From DATAUD01 sp036501665 (GTDB taxonomy: Bacteria > Verrucomicrobiota > Verrucomicrobiia > Limisphaerales > Palsa-1400): a DNA stretch of 64,000 nt. Below are positions 34,009 to 44,500 of this stretch, piece after piece. The stretch's first letter is position 1, and each line of letters opens with the position of its first letter. The notes beneath the pieces are model-generated. The model saw only the letters and a list, made by a program, of their open reading frames with translations. It was not told the origin of the DNA and made no database searches. The stretch covers positions 1-64,000 of the forward strand of contig DASXZW010000061.1 of the NCBI GenBank assembly GCA_036501665.1, in the 5' to 3' direction. The translations under genes were made by a program, and so were the position numbers.

Positions 34009-34793
34009 GCGTTGATATATTGCTGCATTCCGCGCTCGCACTGAACTTTTCCAGAGCGAATCGTTTCAGCCAGTCGGTCAAAGTTCGCCTTGCCACGCGC
34101 GCGGTCAAGCGGCGGATGGTTCAGATGATAAACGATGGCGCGACCGTAAACAAATTTCCGTGGGCGGCCGAGATTATACATCCGCGTTCCAAGGTCTGAA
34201 TCTTCGCCGCCCCAGCCGATATAATCCTCATCAAACCCATTGATTGCCACAAGGTCATCGCGCCAAAAACCCATGTTGCACCCGATGATTCCGCGTTGTC
34301 CGGTATTGCGCGCGATGCTCGCCCAGGGCCAGCGAATCGCTTTTGGCCAGCCAGTGATTTGCCGCGCCATAATCGCGCTCGCTATGGAAGTCTTATTGAC
34401 ATCGAATTTCGGCACAAACGATTCTTCAACAAAACAACGGCGGCCTTGCACCCAGAAATTCCGCTCCGCAAGCAACGCATGATCCGCGATGAATTGACGA
34501 TGCGGCACGCAATCACCATCAAGCAATACAACGTAGTCCCCTCGTATCTCTGCGAGAGATTTGTTGAGAATGATCGTTTTGCGAAAACCTTTATCCTCAT
34601 GCCACACATGGCGAAGCGGAATTTCCTTGTTCCATTGCTCGATTACATTGCGAGTCGCCGGTCCCGATCCGTCGTCGGCGATGAGAATCTGGCCGGGTTT
34701 TTCGGTTTGATTCGCGACGCCTCGCAACAACTTGTCCAGCGCATCGGGCCGCTGATACGTGGAGATGATCAGGGAGATTTGGCTGGGTCGCAT
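34005..34793 (-). CDS. Glycosyltransferase family 2 with GalT-like C-terminal domain
   Basis: 262 residues from ATG 34793; a longer frame to 34967 is less likely because it covers the previous gene more deeply. The GT-A core opens 'QISLIISTYQRPDALDKLLR', with 'ILIADDGSGPATRNVI' and DxD 'VVLLDGDCVPH'. The C-terminal motif 'GFDEDYIGWGGEDSDLGTRM' matches the N-terminal-type galactosyltransferase domain seen in chondroitin synthase-like and capsule enzymes. The start overlaps the upstream gene by 25 bp and the end overlaps the next gene by 4 bp, so translation is coupled. Confidence 0.87.
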   Translation of the reverse strand: MRPSQISLIISTYQRPDALDKLLRGVANQTEKPGQILIADDGSGPATRNVIEQWNKEIPLRHVWHEDKGFRKTIILNKSLAEIRGDYVVLLDGDCVPHRQFIADHALLAERNFWVQGRRCFVEESFVPKFDVNKTSIASAIMARQITGWPKAIRWPWASIARNTGQRGIIGCNMGFWRDDLVAINGFDEDYIGWGGEDSDLGTRMYNLGRPRKFVYGRAIVYHLNHPPLDRARGKANFDRLAETIRSGKVQCERGMQQYINA

Positions 34794-35563
34794 ACAGGTT
34801 TGGTAGGTTGCCCATGCTCGAACAACCGGCTGTGTCGCACCAACGTGGAATAAGCTGTCGAGGCTGCAATAAAAAATCCCGGATAACCGTCGAGGAAGCC
34901 GCGCCGCAGAAAATACGCCCGCGCGAACCGCCAGGCCGACCGAAAAGCAGCAGATCCCGCCGACCATTTTGCGCCTTCCGCCAACTGGCGTTGCAAGTGG
35001 ATGTCGGCGAAGTAATTTATTTTGGCGACGTAGCTTGAAATGTTTGGGTTGGAGTAATGCAGCAGGTCGCCGGGCAAAGCAGTCGTAGCGCCCTCAACCT
35101 TCACCGCGCAATGTTCCGATGTTCCGCTCCAAATTCCCTTTTCCCGGCGAAACAGGCGCAGCACTCGGTCAGGGTACCAATCGCCGTGAGTGATCCATCG
35201 TCCCATAAACCAAACTTTTCGCGCAAAATCCGCGCCTGCAAACCGTTCTGCATCTCGCGAGAAAAATTGAAATATCGAGTCCTTCAATTCCTGGGAAACC
35301 TCTTCGTCAGCATCCAATGCTAGAATCCAAGGCTGCGTTGCATGTGTCAAAACGAGATTCTTTTGTTCGCGAAAACCGTGCCACGGATGGCGAACGACCT
35401 TTCCTCCGAATGACTTCACGATCGCTTCAGTTCCGTCGTGAACTTCCTGGTTGAGGATAACAATAATCTCACTGGTCCATTGCGCCGCGCTCCGCAGGCA
35501 TGTGCCGATGCGGTGCTCTTCCGCGCCGGAAATGACGCAGACGGAAATGGGCAATTTGTTCAC
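34769..35563 (-). CDS. Glycosyltransferase family 2, LPS core (WaaE/KdtX-like)
   Basis: 264 residues from GTG 35563. The sequence 'ISVCVISGAEEHRIGTCLRS', 'SEIIVILNQEVHDGTEAIVK', 'RHPWHGFREQKNLVLTHATQ' and DxD 'PWILALDADEEVSQEL' matches the WaaE/KdtX branch of family 2 enzymes, which add glucose to heptose I of LPS core in enterobacteria. 'GDWYPDRVLRLFRREKGIW' is another family hallmark. The acceptor in this organism is inferred. First gene of the glycosyltransferase trio, divergent from the AAA ATPase gene (124 bp apart). Confidence 0.85.
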   Translation of the reverse strand: MNKLPISVCVISGAEEHRIGTCLRSAAQWTSEIIVILNQEVHDGTEAIVKSFGGKVVRHPWHGFREQKNLVLTHATQPWILALDADEEVSQELKDSIFQFFSRDAERFAGADFARKVWFMGRWITHGDWYPDRVLRLFRREKGIWSGTSEHCAVKVEGATTALPGDLLHYSNPNISSYVAKINYFADIHLQRQLAEGAKWSAGSAAFRSAWRFARAYFLRRGFLDGYPGFFIAASTAYSTLVRHSRLFEHGQPTKPVCDPAKSP

Positions 35564-35687
35564 TATCGCTTCGGTCAGCTTATTTCGGAATCGTCCGCAA
35601 GCCAGTCAAAAAATGGAAGCCGCGCGCATCCAGCAATCGGTAAATGCTTTCCACCGCAACAAATTCATCTTATGACTGGTATTCGTC

Positions 35688-37226
35688 ATGCAAAACAATC
35701 CGGGTGCCCAATTGTGTCCGGCGCAGCAAAATGCGCTGGAGTCCTTGCTGAGAGGTTTAAAAATCGGGTCGATTTTGCGGCTTAACGGCGTCACTGGCCG
35801 CGGCAAAACCACGATCTTGAAGGAAATTCACAAACAAGTCGGTGGCGCATTTATCGGCACGAGGGATTTTGCGGAAGCGTCGGGCCCCAAGGATCCATTG
35901 GCGCTGGAGGAAACCTTTTACAATCTCATATTCAACGCGCTGAAAACGCACTCGGTCGTGATTGTCGATGATTATCATCTGCTCGATCTTTTTGCCGCCG
36001 GTTGCCATTTTTATCCGAGGGCCGGTCTGATGAACTCGATCATCATGGGACTTTGCGCCTACGCTCTCGAAGCCGACCGCAAACTGATTTTCGGCACAAC
36101 GGGTAACCTGGCCGAGGCGGCCGAACAGCGCAGTTATTCCTTCACCATCGAAAAGTTTAAGGCCGGCGATTATGCGGCGTTGTCGCGCGTTTGGCTGGGA
36201 GGAAAAGTGGATGCCCTGGACTTCCAAAAGATATTCCGTTTCGCTCCGAAGTTAAACGCCCATCAAATCAAAGCCGCCTGCAAATGGCTCGTTGAACATC
36301 CGGCGTTGACTACGGAAGTCTTTATCGAATATTTGCGCTCGCAAAAACTGGCCAGCAACGTCGATTTGGAGGAAGTGACCGCAGTGGATTTGCGTGATCT
36401 CAAAGGAGTCGATGACGTTTTGCGGAGTCTTGAGATCAATGTCGTATTGCCGCTGGAAAATGATTTGCTTGCCAACCAATTCAAGCTGCGGTCCAAGCGC
36501 GGCGTCCTTCTCTACGGTCCACCGGGCACAGGCAAGACAACCGTTGGCCGCGCGATGGCGCATCGACTTCGGGGCAAATTTTTCCTTGTCGATGGCACGT
36601 TCATTTCGGGGACGGATAAATTTTACGAAAAAATCAACCGCGTGTTCGAGGCTGCGAAGGACAATGCTCCGGCAATTATTTTTATTGACGATGCGGACGC
36701 CATTTTCGAGAACAACGAAGAGCGCGGGTTGTACCGCTATTTATTGACAAAGCTCGACGGCCTGGAAAGCGAGAGTGCCGGTCGGGTCTGCGTCATGATG
36801 ACCGCCATGAACGTCGCGAGCTTGCCTCCGGCTTTGATCCGATCGGGCCGCGTGGAGCTTTGGCTTGAGATGAAACTGCCAACTGTAGAGGCCCGCGCGC
36901 AAATTCTTGGGCGGCATGTCGCGGAGTTGCCGGAGGAACTGCGCCAATTGGATGTTAACGCCCTTGCGGCGGCGACTGAGGGTTTCACCGGCGCTGATAT
37001 TCGGCGATTGATGGAAGACGGCAAAGCGATGTACGCATACGACAAATCAACGCGCGCAGAAATGGAACCGGTTACGGGGTATTTTTTGCGCGCCGTCGAA
37101 GGTGTGCGCGAGAATAAGAAACGATTCGCGGAAGCTGAAGCGAAAGCGTCAGCAAAGGCCCGGCCTCCTGGTTCGGCGTTTGATGCTTTCGCATATCAGC
37201 GGGCAATGGCCGAGGATGGAAACTGA
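35688..37226 (+). CDS. Double-AAA ATPase of CDC48-like type
   Basis: 512 residues. There are two ATPase modules. The N-terminal one (~1-210) has 'LRLNGVTGRGKTTILKEIHK' (Walker A 34-42) and 'SVVIVDDYHLLDLFA' (Walker B Asp94-Asp95) but a poor second region, and may be degenerate. The C-terminal module (~235-450) is a full classical AAA: 'VLLYGPPGTGKTTVGRAMAH' (277-284), 'PAIIFIDDADAIFENNEERG' (330-335) and arginine fingers in 'PALIRSGRVELWLEM' (385, 388), then 'GFTGADIRRLMEDG'. No peptidase or FtsH domain is fused. It probably remodels a protein complex; the partner is unknown. The C-terminal tail (~465-512) is charged and helical. Confidence 0.85.
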   Translation: MQNNPGAQLCPAQQNALESLLRGLKIGSILRLNGVTGRGKTTILKEIHKQVGGAFIGTRDFAEASGPKDPLALEETFYNLIFNALKTHSVVIVDDYHLLDLFAAGCHFYPRAGLMNSIIMGLCAYALEADRKLIFGTTGNLAEAAEQRSYSFTIEKFKAGDYAALSRVWLGGKVDALDFQKIFRFAPKLNAHQIKAACKWLVEHPALTTEVFIEYLRSQKLASNVDLEEVTAVDLRDLKGVDDVLRSLEINVVLPLENDLLANQFKLRSKRGVLLYGPPGTGKTTVGRAMAHRLRGKFFLVDGTFISGTDKFYEKINRVFEAAKDNAPAIIFIDDADAIFENNEERGLYRYLLTKLDGLESESAGRVCVMMTAMNVASLPPALIRSGRVELWLEMKLPTVEARAQILGRHVAELPEELRQLDVNALAAATEGFTGADIRRLMEDGKAMYAYDKSTRAEMEPVTGYFLRAVEGVRENKKRFAEAEAKASAKARPPGSAFDAFAYQRAMAEDGN

Positions 37227-37316
37227 AATGTCGTGTTTACGTTTTTTCCCTACTACGCCCACAATAGAAAATCTGTCGGCCAGCCAGGATTACTTTTTTT
37301 AAACCTTTGCGAATCG

Positions 37317-37745
37317 TCACCGTAAAAAATCCTTAAGGACCGGAGGAAACAGGCCAAAGCTTTTCTCAACTTCCCGGATGCGCAGTCTGCGGAAATGATT
37401 CAAGTCCAAGGCATGGACGGTCCCTCTGCCCTCGGCTGTTGAACCTTCCACTTGACAACCATCAAGGCGAAAATGGTCCCACCACCGTTGCGCAACCGGG
37501 TGGAACAATTGCGCCGCCTTGCCAGTCGCGGGATCAACAGCCGTCGTCCTGGAAGATTTCCGCAAGTTGCACCCTGGGCACGCCAGAGCCAGATTTGACA
37601 AGTCAGAGAGTCCGCCCTTGCAACGTGGCGTGACATGTTCGACGTGAAAAGTGGCGCCTTGGAGAGATTCATGCATTAAGCAATATTGACATCGCCCATC
37701 GGCCCGTGCTCGAACTGTGCGGAACAGTTCTGCCGCTGCGCTCAT
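37317..37745 (-). CDS. HNH endonuclease
   Basis: 142 residues from ATG 37745. The zinc-knuckle HNH fold is complete: 'ADGRCQYCLMHESLQGATFH' (first CxxC), 'VEHVTPRCKGGLSDLSNLAL' (His-Glu-His core, Asn) and 'ACPGCNLRKSSRT' (second CxxC). Such small HNH proteins act in mobile-element, restriction or stress systems; the role here is not determinable. Its start overlaps the stop of the preceding 74-residue gene (ATGA), so the pair is translated together. Confidence 0.88.
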   Translation of the reverse strand: MSAAAELFRTVRARADGRCQYCLMHESLQGATFHVEHVTPRCKGGLSDLSNLALACPGCNLRKSSRTTAVDPATGKAAQLFHPVAQRWWDHFRLDGCQVEGSTAEGRGTVHALDLNHFRRLRIREVEKSFGLFPPVLKDFLR

Positions 37746-37966
37746 TGCGGCAATTTGCCTAAAATTTGCAATGCCTCGCCGCGCACAAACGACAATTGCT
37801 CGCTCAATTCCACCAGCGCTTCCAATTCCTCTTTTTCGGATTCCCGCAAAAGGCCTTCATTGTTACGATCCATCAACTGCTGAAGGCGGTGGTCGGTCTT
37901 TGACGGAAAATGCAGATTGCCCACAGCTTCCACCCAGTCAACCGGCGCGGCAATTGTCGAATTCAC
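37742..37966 (-). CDS. Small helical partner of the HNH endonuclease
   Basis: 74 residues from GTG 37966. It is strongly helical: 'HFPSKTDHRLQQLMDRNNEG', 'LLRESEKEELEALVELSEQL', then 'FVRGEALQILGKL'. I recall similar ~75-residue proteins immediately upstream of HNH nucleases in cyanobacteria and planctomycetes ('RLQxLMDRNxEGxLxxxExxEL'). By arrangement it could be an antitoxin or adaptor, but no DNA-binding motif is visible. It is divergent from the metallohydrolase gene and overlaps the HNH start by 4 bp. Confidence 0.8.
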   Translation of the reverse strand: MNSTIAAPVDWVEAVGNLHFPSKTDHRLQQLMDRNNEGLLRESEKEELEALVELSEQLSFVRGEALQILGKLPQ

Positions 37967-38070
37967 AGATCGAACCTATAGCGCAAAAGTGTTATTGTCA
38001 ACGACCTCGTCAGCGGAATCGATCGGGAAAATCGGTTGACATATCAGGCGGAAGTTGGTTTACCTCACCT

Positions 38071-40422
38071 ATCAAAATTTTCCCAAAAACTCTTAATTGG
38101 CCGATTGCAGCTTTGTTGATATTTGCCGTACAGGTCGGTATTTTGCCGCTCGCCGCTCAAACTGCTGGCGGCATCGAATTTCAACCGTTGGCGGCGCAGG
38201 CGAGACGGATTGTTGAATCCCTGGACTACGTTGGGTCGCCGTTGTCGGCCACGGAGCGGGCCGCGCTTAATGAGGCGCTCACTGGCGCGAAACCCGACGC
38301 CGTGGACCGAATTCAGCAAATTCTCGATCCCCACTGTCTAGTGCTCGTGAATATTAATCCCGAAATGCGTGTCACCGCGGCGCCGGGCGCGGCAAAGCCG
38401 GAACTGGTCCAGGACGGATGGCGGTCTTTCCTTGTCAAAGTCAGCAATCAGGCGGGGGTGACCGGCGAATTGCGTGTCGCCAGCCCTAACGCGCAATCCG
38501 TGCATAATTCACCGGCAAGCAGGAATGCCTCCGACAAATATTACGACAAGAACCAGGGCGCGAAACCCAATCTGTCCAACGCAGAGCTTTGGCTTGATCT
38601 GGAATCCTTTGAGAAGCAGCCGATGCGCAAGCAACTTAGCGGATCAGCCCTGGAATATCGCATCGTTTCGCTGTACAGCCGGGACGCCGGGCAGCGCGAA
38701 GGGAAACTTGTGTTTGACGCTGGTCAGGGCACGCAAGACCTCGGTTTTCGCAGCGAGGTCAATGTCCTATTCCATTGTGCTCCGGCCGTTGAGGTAAAAC
38801 TTTCCGTGCTCGATGAAATTGACTCGCCGACGACAGCGATGTTTATCGTGCGCGATTCGCAGCAGCGGGTTTATCCTTCGCAAGCAAAGAGAACCGCACC
38901 GGACCTCCCTTTTCAGTCGCAGATTTACCGTTCAGATGGTGAAACGATTCGCCTGCCTGCCGGGGATTACGACATCGAATTTACGCGCGGCCCGGAATAC
39001 GTGACGCAGCATCAGCAGCTTATCGTTAATGGCGAACCTCAAACAGCGCGGTTCAAGCTGAAACGGTGGATTGATCCGTCGAAGATCGGTTGGTGGTCGG
39101 GAGACCATCATATTCACGCGGCGGGTTGCGCGCATTACACTGTCCCGACCGAAGGCGTGCTGGCCCCGGACATGTTTCGCTACTGTCAAGGTGAAGACCT
39201 TAAAGTCGGATGCAATCTTACGTGGGGCCCGTGTTTCGATTTTCAAAAGCAGTTTTTTACAGGACAGGACGACAAGGTGTCCCGCTATCCCTATTTATTG
39301 CACTACGATATTGAAGTGTCCGGGTTTGGCTCGCACGAGTCCGGGCACCTGGTTTTGCTTGATCTCAAAGATGAAATATATCCGGGCGGCGATTCTGACA
39401 AACATTGGCCGACACTTTGTCTTAACACCCTGCGATGGGCTAAGAAACAAGGAGCCATCTGCGGTCCGGCTCACTCCGGCTGGGGGTTGCAGGTCGAAAC
39501 GGCGGACTTGCCGAATTACGTCATCCCGCCTTACGACGGCATTGGCGCCGATGAATACATCGTCGATGTAACGCATACCGTTCCCGGTCCTGATGGCAAG
39601 CAGGTGCCCGCCGTGGATTTCATGTCCACAGTCGATACGCCCTATGTTTGGGAATTAAACATGTGGTATCACACCTTGAACGTCGGCTTCCGCACGCGGA
39701 TAAGCGGCGAAACTGATTTTCCCTGCATCTCCGACAAACGCGTTGGCCTGGGTCGCTCTTATGTGAAGCTGGGCGAGCACCTGACCTACCGCGATTGGTG
39801 CCAAGGAATTCAGCGCGGCGCCAATTACGTCAGCGATGGACGGAGTCATTTATTTGATTTCAAGGCGAATGGAGCCGCGATGGGTGAAGGCGAGAGCGAA
39901 CTTCAATTGCCAGCGCCCGCTACCATTCACGCGACGCTGCAAGTTGCCGCCTACCTCGATGAAAAGCCCAATCCTGCGATCGGAAAAAGACGTTATAGCA
40001 GTGGGCCGTATTGGGACATTGAACGCGCTCGCATCGGCGAAACCCGAAACGTTCCTGTGGAATTGGTGGTCAACGGGTACCCGGTTGCGCGTCAGGAAAT
40101 TCTCGCCGACGGAGCGATGCGCGATGTGTCGTTTGACGTTCCTGTCGAAAAGAGCAGTTGGGTGGCGGTCCGCATTCTCGGCTCATCGCACACAAACCCA
40201 ATATTTATTCTTGTCGGTGGAAAGCCGATTCGCGCCTCAGCGAAGAGCGCCCAGTGGTGCCTCGACGGCGTGGAAAAGTGTTGGGCGGAAAAGGAACGCT
40301 TCATAAAAGCGGATGAAATGGCCGATGCCAAGGAAGCTTACGAACACGCAAGGGTTGTTTACCGTGAGTTGATAAACCAATGTCAAGCAGACGAATCTGG
40401 CGCAAAACCTTCCACAAAATAA
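38071..40422 (+). CDS. Secreted CehA/McbA-family metallohydrolase with non-canonical start
   Basis: About 783 residues. A plausible signal peptide (KIFPKTLNWPIAALLIFAVQ...LPLAAQ) is preceded in frame by ATC at 38071, not by ATG, GTG or TTG; the first TTG is at 38113, inside the hydrophobic core. The body has a PHP-like metal site 'GWWSGDHHIHAAGCAHYTVP' (HxH) and 'ICGPAHSGWGLQVETADLPN', plus 'DEYIVDVTHTVPGPDG'. Such enzymes hydrolyse carbamates or phosphoesters (CehA, McbA) or are uncharacterised; the substrate is unknown. An alternative is a start from a farther upstream frame at 37717, but that would run through the oppositely oriented small HNH partner gene. Confidence 0.7.
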   Translation: MKIFPKTLNWPIAALLIFAVQVGILPLAAQTAGGIEFQPLAAQARRIVESLDYVGSPLSATERAALNEALTGAKPDAVDRIQQILDPHCLVLVNINPEMRVTAAPGAAKPELVQDGWRSFLVKVSNQAGVTGELRVASPNAQSVHNSPASRNASDKYYDKNQGAKPNLSNAELWLDLESFEKQPMRKQLSGSALEYRIVSLYSRDAGQREGKLVFDAGQGTQDLGFRSEVNVLFHCAPAVEVKLSVLDEIDSPTTAMFIVRDSQQRVYPSQAKRTAPDLPFQSQIYRSDGETIRLPAGDYDIEFTRGPEYVTQHQQLIVNGEPQTARFKLKRWIDPSKIGWWSGDHHIHAAGCAHYTVPTEGVLAPDMFRYCQGEDLKVGCNLTWGPCFDFQKQFFTGQDDKVSRYPYLLHYDIEVSGFGSHESGHLVLLDLKDEIYPGGDSDKHWPTLCLNTLRWAKKQGAICGPAHSGWGLQVETADLPNYVIPPYDGIGADEYIVDVTHTVPGPDGKQVPAVDFMSTVDTPYVWELNMWYHTLNVGFRTRISGETDFPCISDKRVGLGRSYVKLGEHLTYRDWCQGIQRGANYVSDGRSHLFDFKANGAAMGEGESELQLPAPATIHATLQVAAYLDEKPNPAIGKRRYSSGPYWDIERARIGETRNVPVELVVNGYPVARQEILADGAMRDVSFDVPVEKSSWVAVRILGSSHTNPIFILVGGKPIRASAKSAQWCLDGVEKCWAEKERFIKADEMADAKEAYEHARVVYRELINQCQADESGAKPSTK

Positions 40423-40537
40423 ATCACGGAAACAACTTTGGATACTATTGCTCCGTCCAGGCTGAGTTGCGAGGTTTGGGGACCATAGCCTGGAATGCCA
40501 TTGATATTTCCCCGTGCCCGTGTTGTTATTGACTGGG

Positions 40538-41533
40538 ATGAACGGCAGTTCCAACAAAGGGAGCCAGACAGCGACCGGGCTTGAATCGGCCTTTCCCGGC
40601 GCCCCGGCCCTGGCTTTGACGTTTGTCACTGTAGGCGCTGCTTACGCTTTCCCTCTTCTGCTTTTCACCCAAAACCATCCTTTGAATGGCCCCATCAGCC
40701 CGGAGATACTCAATTTGAATCTGCTGGTTGCATGGATGGGGCTCGCTCATTTTGTCTTTGCCTACTTCGGTCAGGCAAAATCGTTGCTTCCCCCTCGTGC
40801 GCCATCGGTATTGCCGCTATTTTTTTGTGGCAGCCTCGGGATCGCGGGCGTCCTCCTGGCGTTGTTTCGCAAACTGGCCGGGTCGGTCCTTTTTGACGCT
40901 GTGATATGGGTCTATTTTATTCCACATTTCATCAAAGCTGAACTTTATTTCAGGCGCGCTTCTCAATCCGAAATCGAGGCCAGAGGCGTGGTGTTATACT
41001 GGTTTCCCGCGCTGGGATTTGCCTATTTCACGGCGGCGTTATTCGCCCCGCTGACCGTGTCGTTTAACACCGAAATTCTCCTGGCAGGCGCGGCGATATG
41101 CATCCTGGCCGGGGTGAAAGGAGGCATTCTCCGACAACTGGCGGCGCCGGGTTATTCCACCTATTCGTTGCTTGGCTTCTTTTTTGTCGGCGAAGGATTG
41201 GTGTGGGGCACATATTCCAAGTTTATGACACCCCAATTTCGCCACGGGCTATATGTATTCCACATTGCCGTGGCCAGCTTTTATCACTATTTCCGATCTT
41301 ATGCGTTTGCCCTGCGTCGGTTGCCTCCCGCGCAAATCCGTTCCTATTTAAACTTGATTGTGCTCGTCAATTTAACGCTTATCGTTATTGGTTGCTGGGT
41401 TGCCTGGCATCCTGACTGGCGCTGGCCCCAACCGTTCCTTGGCCTTTCCTTCTTTACCTTCTGGGTGGGTCTCCACCTGGTCTCAAGCGACATTTTCACT
41501 GCGCTCAAAAAATATTCCGCCACCCATTTCTGA
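40538..41533 (+). CDS. Polytopic membrane protein, function unknown
   Basis: 331 residues from ATG 40538 (a GTG at 40514 is also in frame). About ten hydrophobic segments are visible: 'LALTFVTVGAAYAFPLLLF', 'LNLLVAWMGLAHFVFAYF', 'VLPLFFCGSLGIAGVLLALF', 'VLYWFPALGFAYFTAALF', 'TYSLLGFFFVGEGLVWGTY' and 'LNLIVLVNLTLIVIGCWVA'. 'HIAVASFYHYFRSYAFALRR' and 'PFLGLSFFTFWVGLHLVSSD' are conserved-looking charged turns. I do not recognise a named family. Downstream, convergent with the RND fusion gene. Confidence 0.65.
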   Translation: MNGSSNKGSQTATGLESAFPGAPALALTFVTVGAAYAFPLLLFTQNHPLNGPISPEILNLNLLVAWMGLAHFVFAYFGQAKSLLPPRAPSVLPLFFCGSLGIAGVLLALFRKLAGSVLFDAVIWVYFIPHFIKAELYFRRASQSEIEARGVVLYWFPALGFAYFTAALFAPLTVSFNTEILLAGAAICILAGVKGGILRQLAAPGYSTYSLLGFFFVGEGLVWGTYSKFMTPQFRHGLYVFHIAVASFYHYFRSYAFALRRLPPAQIRSYLNLIVLVNLTLIVIGCWVAWHPDWRWPQPFLGLSFFTFWVGLHLVSSDIFTALKKYSATHF

Positions 41534-41594
41534 ACGTCCAACAATCAAATAAAGGGAAGTGATCTCCTTCCCTATGCTTTTCCGTTTGATGTTC

Positions 41595-44500
41595 TTAGCG
41601 GCTGACAGATGCTCTGGCGAAGTTTCCCAACGCGAGATTGTTCCAGCCTCCGCCGAGTGCTTTGACAAGCTGGACGGCGGCAATGAGGCGCTGGCCCGTT
41701 AGCTGGGCATTGCCGCGCTCGGCTTGAAGTGCGTCGCGACTTGCGTCAACAACTTCAATGTAGCTTACGATGCCCGAGCGGTAGCGGTTGGTCGCCAGCT
41801 CGGTCGCGCGGCGAGCGTTGGTCACGGCGCGTTGTTGCGCCAATGATTGATCTTCGAGATGACGAATTCCCGAAAGGCTATTCTCCACTTCGCCAAACGC
41901 GATCAGGACCTGTTGTCGGTAGTTCGCCACGGATTCCTCGTAAGCCGCTTTTGACCGTTGGAGATTGGCACGATTACGACCGCCGGTAAAAATCGGCAGT
42001 GTGAGACTTGGGCCGATGGACCAGGTATGGCTGTTCCAATTGAACAGCGTGTCAACGTCGGCGCTCAGAAAACCGCCGGAACCGGTCAGCGTGAGGACAG
42101 GGAAGAATGCGCCTTTGGCGACGCCGATTTTCGCGTTTGAAGAAGCTAGCTGACGCTCGGCCTGGGCGACATCGGGACGGCGTTCCAGTAAATCCCCCGG
42201 CAACCCGGCGGGAATTTGCGGCGGTTGCGGATTCCAATCGCCTTCGAGGGCCGTCAGATGAAACGCGGCTGGATTGCTGCCAACTAAAATGGCGATTCCA
42301 TTTTCCAACTCCGCCCGGCGCTGTGCCAGCGAGGCGGCTTCGGCTTCGGTGGTCGCGAGCTCAGTCTCAGCGCGGGCAATATCGAGGTCATTGCCGATGC
42401 CGCCGTTGAAACGGCTTTTGACCAATCGCACTTGTTCCTTGCGGAGATCTACAGTGCCGCTGACGGTGGCGATTTCAGCATCGAGCGCGCGAAGCTCGAA
42501 ATAGTTTTCGGCGACGTCGGATTGCAGAGTCAACAAGACGTTGGCGAACGCAGCGACAGAACCTTGAGCGTCGGCGCGGGCGCTTTCAAATCCACGGCGG
42601 ACGCGGCCCCACAAATCAATTTCGTAGCTCAAGTCCAGCGGAGTGCTCCAGGTGTTTGCTGTTATCGCGCCGAAGTTAGGTTCTTGATTGGGCGAATATC
42701 GCTGGCGGTTGAAACTTGGATCAAGACTGAGGTTCGGCAACAAATCGGCGCGGGCGACGCGCGCGGTGGCGCGGGCCTGGTCCACTCGCGCGATGGCGGC
42801 TTTGAGATTTTGGTTGGCGCGCAGGGCCTGAAATTCCAAGTCGCTTAAATTGGTGTCGCCGAACACAGTCCACCAGGTTCCTTTGGGCACGTTATCGAGT
42901 GGGTGGCCTTCCTTCCATTGGCCAAGCTCAGTGGCCTTGTAATTTTGTGGAAATGAGTTGGTAGGCGCCTTGTAATCCGGGCCTACGGTCAACTTTCCTG
43001 CTTGAGACGAAAACGGAGCGAGCAATGATGCGACAAGAAGAATACTTGCAATCGCCCCGGCTGCGCCTGCGGCTCCGATGCTCGGGGTTTTCGGATCATG
43101 CGCGTGAGAGTCAGCAGGCTTTTTGGCAACGCGCCGCATAAGAGTCAAGTAAAAGACAGGCGTCAGGAAGAGTCCGAAGAGGGTTACGCCGATCATTCCT
43201 GCAAATACCGCAACGCCCATGGCCTGGCGCATCTCCGAGCCTGCTCCGTGCGCCACGACAAGCGGGAAAACGCCGGCGATGAATGCGATGGAAGTCATCA
43301 AAATCGGACGGAGACGAAGGCGGCTGGCTTCGACTGCGGCATCAAATGCAGAATGCCCTTGCTCTTCCTGTATGTGCCGTGCGAATTCGACGATCAGAAT
43401 TGCGTTCTTGCAGGCAAGTCCAACGAGCACGATCAAGCCAATTTGCGTGAAAATATTATTGTCGCCGCCTTTCAGCCAGACGCCGGTGATGGCGAAGAGA
43501 AGGCACATGGGCACAATCAGGATGATTGCCAGAGGCAATCGGAGACTTTCGTATTGCGCCGCCAGCACAAGGAAAACGAGAAGGATGCACAGAGGATAAA
43601 CGTAGATGGCCGAATTGCCCGCGAGGACGCGTTGATACGTCAATTCAGTCCATTCATAAGTCATTCCCTTCGGCAATGTTTCCGTCGCAATCTTGTTCAT
43701 GATTGCTTCGGCCTGGCCGGAACTGTAACCGGGCGCGGGACCTCCATTTATTTCGGCGGCGGGATAGCCGTTATATCGCAGCGCACGATTTGGACCGTGC
43801 GTTTCAGTGACCTTCACCACAGCGCCCAGCGGAACCATTTGCCCTCGGTCATTGCGGGTTTTTAAACGAGTGATATCCTCAGGGCGATCCCGGAATTGCG
43901 CGTCGGCCTGGGCGACGACCTGATACGTCCGGCCAAAGCGGTTGAAGTCGTTGACGTAAAGGGAACCGAGGTAAATCTGCATCGTCTCAAAGAGGTTCTG
44001 CAACGGAACTCCTTCTTGTTTCGCTTTGACGCGATCGATATCCGCGTCGAGCTGCGGGACGTTGACCGTGAAAGTGGAGAAAACGCTGCTCAGGCCCGGA
44101 GTCTGATAACTCTTGCCGACGACGCCTTGGAGATTCTGGTAAAGCGCGTCGAAACCAAGGTCGGCGCGGTCCTCAACGTAGAGTTTGAAACCGCCGATGG
44201 AACCAAGCCCGTTGACCGGAGGAGGCGGAACAGTCAAGATGAAAGCATCCTGAATGCCAGAAAACTGCTGGTTCAAGGCGTTCGCGATGGCAGGTCCGCT
44301 TAAATTGGCCGACTCGCGCTCCTCGAAGGGTTTCAAGCAAAAGAAAACGATGCCTTCGTTTGGCGACACGCTGAATCCGCTGATGCTCAACCCGGGGAAC
44401 GCGACCGCGCTTTCGACTCCAGGTTGCTTCAGGCCAATGTCTGACATGTGGCGTATGACGGCTTCCGTGCGGTCGAGCGAAGCGGCGTCCGGCAATTGAG

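Noticed and set aside
37717..38070. Upstream 118-codon extension of the metallohydrolase frame
   Set aside because: It is antisense to the small HNH partner gene, and a signal peptide begins later at 38071.
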